DNA of 64,000 nt, from contig NZ_CP108882.1 in NCBI RefSeq assembly GCF_036347055.1, positions 6,374,001 through 6,438,000 of the forward strand. The letters are read 5' to 3'. Shown piece after piece: positions 62,984-64,000 of the stretch. Origin of the DNA: Streptomyces sp. NBC_00820 (lineage in GTDB: Bacteria > Actinomycetota > Actinomycetes > Streptomycetales > Streptomycetaceae). The number at the start of each line of letters is the position of its first letter. Position 1 is the stretch's first letter. The notes under the pieces were generated by a model. The model worked only from the letters and a program-made list of their open reading frames with translations, ran no database searches and was not told the DNA's origin. The position numbers and the translations under genes are program-made.

Positions 62984-63568
62984 CTACTCGCCGGCGCTCT
63001 TCTCCCGGGGCCAGTGTTCGAGGGTGAGGTGCAGTGCGGCGACCGCCTTGTCCCAGGAGGCCTGTACGTCCCGGGCCGCGCCGAAGCCGCCGGTGGACTC
63101 CAGGGCGCAGTAGCCGTGGAAGGTACTGCGCAGCAGGCGCACGGCGTCGGTGAGGTCGGGTTCGTCGAGTCCGTAGGCGCGCAGCATGCCGTAGGTGATG
63201 TCGGCCGTGCGGCGCATGGCGGGGGAGCCGGCGATCAGGGTCTGGTCGATGCGGATCTGGGTGGCCGCGTACCGGCCGGGGTGCTCCAGGGCGTAGGACC
63301 GGTAGGCGCCGGCGAACGCGGCCAGCGCGTCCTTGCCCGCACGCCCGGCGACCGCCGCCGCGATCCGGTCGATCAGTTCGCCGCCCGCGTGCAGGGCGAG
63401 CCGGGTGCGCAGGTCGCCGAGGTTGCGGACGTGGGAGTACAGGCTCGCGTCCTTCACGCCGAAGCGCCGGGCCAGCGCGGAGAGGGTGACGTTCTCGAAG
63501 CCCACCTCGTCGGCGAGTTCGGCGGCGGCCGCGACCAGCCGTTCGACGGTGAGACCCGCTCGGGCCAT
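62984..63568 (-). CDS. TetR-family regulator with WHG-type C-terminal domain
   Basis: A 194-residue TetR regulator. HTH at ~20-48 (ENVTLSALARRFGVKDASLYSHVRNLGDLRTRLAL). The C-terminal RSTFHGYCALESTGGFG is the TetR_C_33 (WHG) signature. Divergent from the ArsR-type gene and convergent with the PEP-mutase-like gene; it may control either. ATG 63568. Ligand unknown. Confidence 0.9.
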   Translation of the reverse strand: MARAGLTVERLVAAAAELADEVGFENVTLSALARRFGVKDASLYSHVRNLGDLRTRLALHAGGELIDRIAAAVAGRAGKDALAAFAGAYRSYALEHPGRYAATQIRIDQTLIAGSPAMRRTADITYGMLRAYGLDEPDLTDAVRLLRSTFHGYCALESTGGFGAARDVQASWDKAVAALHLTLEHWPREKSAGE

Positions 63569-63666
63569 GGGTCACCTCCTTGGATTCCTCGGGGAAATCC
63601 TAGGAGGCCCAGGAAGCTCAGGAGGTGCCCGGGCGGGGAGTCCGTGTGCGATGACGCTTTCAGGTC

Positions 63667-63682
63667 TGAGAGTTGACTCTCA
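63667..63682. promoter_or_regulatory. Perfect 16-bp palindrome overlapping an ArsR gene promoter
   Basis: TGAGAGT-TG-ACTCTCA (63667-63682). A TTGACT -35-like hexamer (63673-63678) overlaps it; 17 bp on is AACACT (63696-63701). A second copy GAGA-ACAC-TCTC lies at 63693-63704, right before the ATG. Classic position for autorepression by the ArsR-type regulator. Confidence 0.65.
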
Positions 63683-63709
63683 CACTTTCTGGGAGAACAC
63701 TCTCACACC

Positions 63710-64000
63710 ATGGAATCGGGAAACCGCTTCGGAGACCTGGAACTCGACGACCCCAAGGCCATGCGGGCCCTCGCCCACCCCGTGCGGCTCGCCGTCCTGG
63801 AACGGCTTCAGCGGTACGGCCCCGCCACCGCCACCCAGCTGTCCCCGCACGTCGGCGCCACCCCGTCCGTCACCAGCTGGCACCTGCGCCACCTCGCGGG
63901 CTTCGGGCTGGTGCGGGACGCGGAGGCGGCGGCGGACCGGCGGGAGCGGCGCTGGGAGGCGGTGGCGCGCGGTTTCCGCTTCGAGCCGCCGGACGACGAG
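63710..64000 (+). CDS. ArsR/HTH_20-type regulator, truncated by right edge
   Basis: The first 97 residues of a winged-helix regulator: ELDDPKAMRALAHPVRLAVLERLQRYGPATATQLSPHVGATPSVTSWHLRHLAGFGLV, then a basic wing. This is the HTH_20 group that often precedes MFS transporter genes in Streptomyces. ATG 63710. Continues beyond the window. Confidence 0.88.
   Translation, partial: MESGNRFGDLELDDPKAMRALAHPVRLAVLERLQRYGPATATQLSPHVGATPSVTSWHLRHLAGFGLVRDAEAAADRRERRWEAVARGFRFEPPDDE

Overview
The window is a piece of a high-GC actinobacterial chromosome, almost certainly a Streptomyces. The evidence is the very strong G/C bias at third codon positions, frequent GTG and TTG starts, many 4-base stop/start overlaps (GTGA, ATGA), and characteristic genes: a two-domain germacradienol/geosmin synthase, a SAV_2148-type HEPN protein, a SapA-like spore protein, an SSI-type protease inhibitor and a DUF574 methyltransferase. 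I see no tRNA, rRNA, CRISPR array or intact insertion sequence. Most of it is chromosomal content, with a few decayed or acquired patches.

Layout. 0-6 kb: a cytochrome P450 (cut by the left edge) translationally coupled to an alpha/beta hydrolase, the geosmin synthase, and a CTP-synthase-like amidotransferase divergent from a LysR regulator. 6-9.2 kb: PDZ membrane protein, M24 peptidase, degenerate kinase-fold protein. 9.3-19.2 kb: storage-glucan to trehalose genes (treZ, treY, glgX, all on the minus strand) interleaved with DUF1707-FHA, SSI-like inhibitor and M14 carboxypeptidase genes and a LysR remnant. 19.5-25.1 kb: a Tat-secreted protein with a catalytic-domain-only copper amine oxidase, the HEPN protein, a DnaQ-like exonuclease preceded by a 54-aa copy of its first motif, and a methyltransferase. 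25.1-26.3 kb: a scar with a likely transposase remnant, inverted repeats, a SapA-like gene and unusually AT-rich DNA. 26.3-35.2 kb: APH-fold kinase, CUT1 sugar ABC transporter without its own ATPase, MMPL pump, DUF1697 protein, Rv2466c-like DsbA protein and a small orphan.

35.3-44.8 kb is a sulfur-assimilation supercluster, all minus strand and read from high to low coordinates: a 27-codon leader peptide gene, cysI, a 60-aa zinc ribbon, cysH, cysC, cysD, cysN, a 34-codon ORF, ssuA, ssuB, ssuC and a sirohydrochlorin chelatase. Together these import sulfonate or another sulfur source, activate sulfate to APS/PAPS, reduce it to sulfite and sulfide, and supply siroheme to the reductase.

45-64 kb is mixed: GNAT, secreted propeller-like protein, GAF regulator with an AidB-like acyl-CoA dehydrogenase, YihY membrane protein, AraC, glyoxalase-fold and ThuA proteins, two PEP-mutase/isocitrate-lyase enzymes, two small secreted acidic proteins, a type-B carboxylesterase, homocysteine methyltransferase, a DUF2264 protein with a LacI-type operator upstream, a 163-bp MITE-like palindrome, a TetR regulator and an ArsR-type regulator cut by the right edge. 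The most useful non-obvious items are the leader peptide before cysI, the MITE-like palindrome starting in a stop codon, the copper amine oxidase with a changed cofactor motif, the exonuclease-motif mini-ORF, and several perfect palindromes at divergent or regulator genes.
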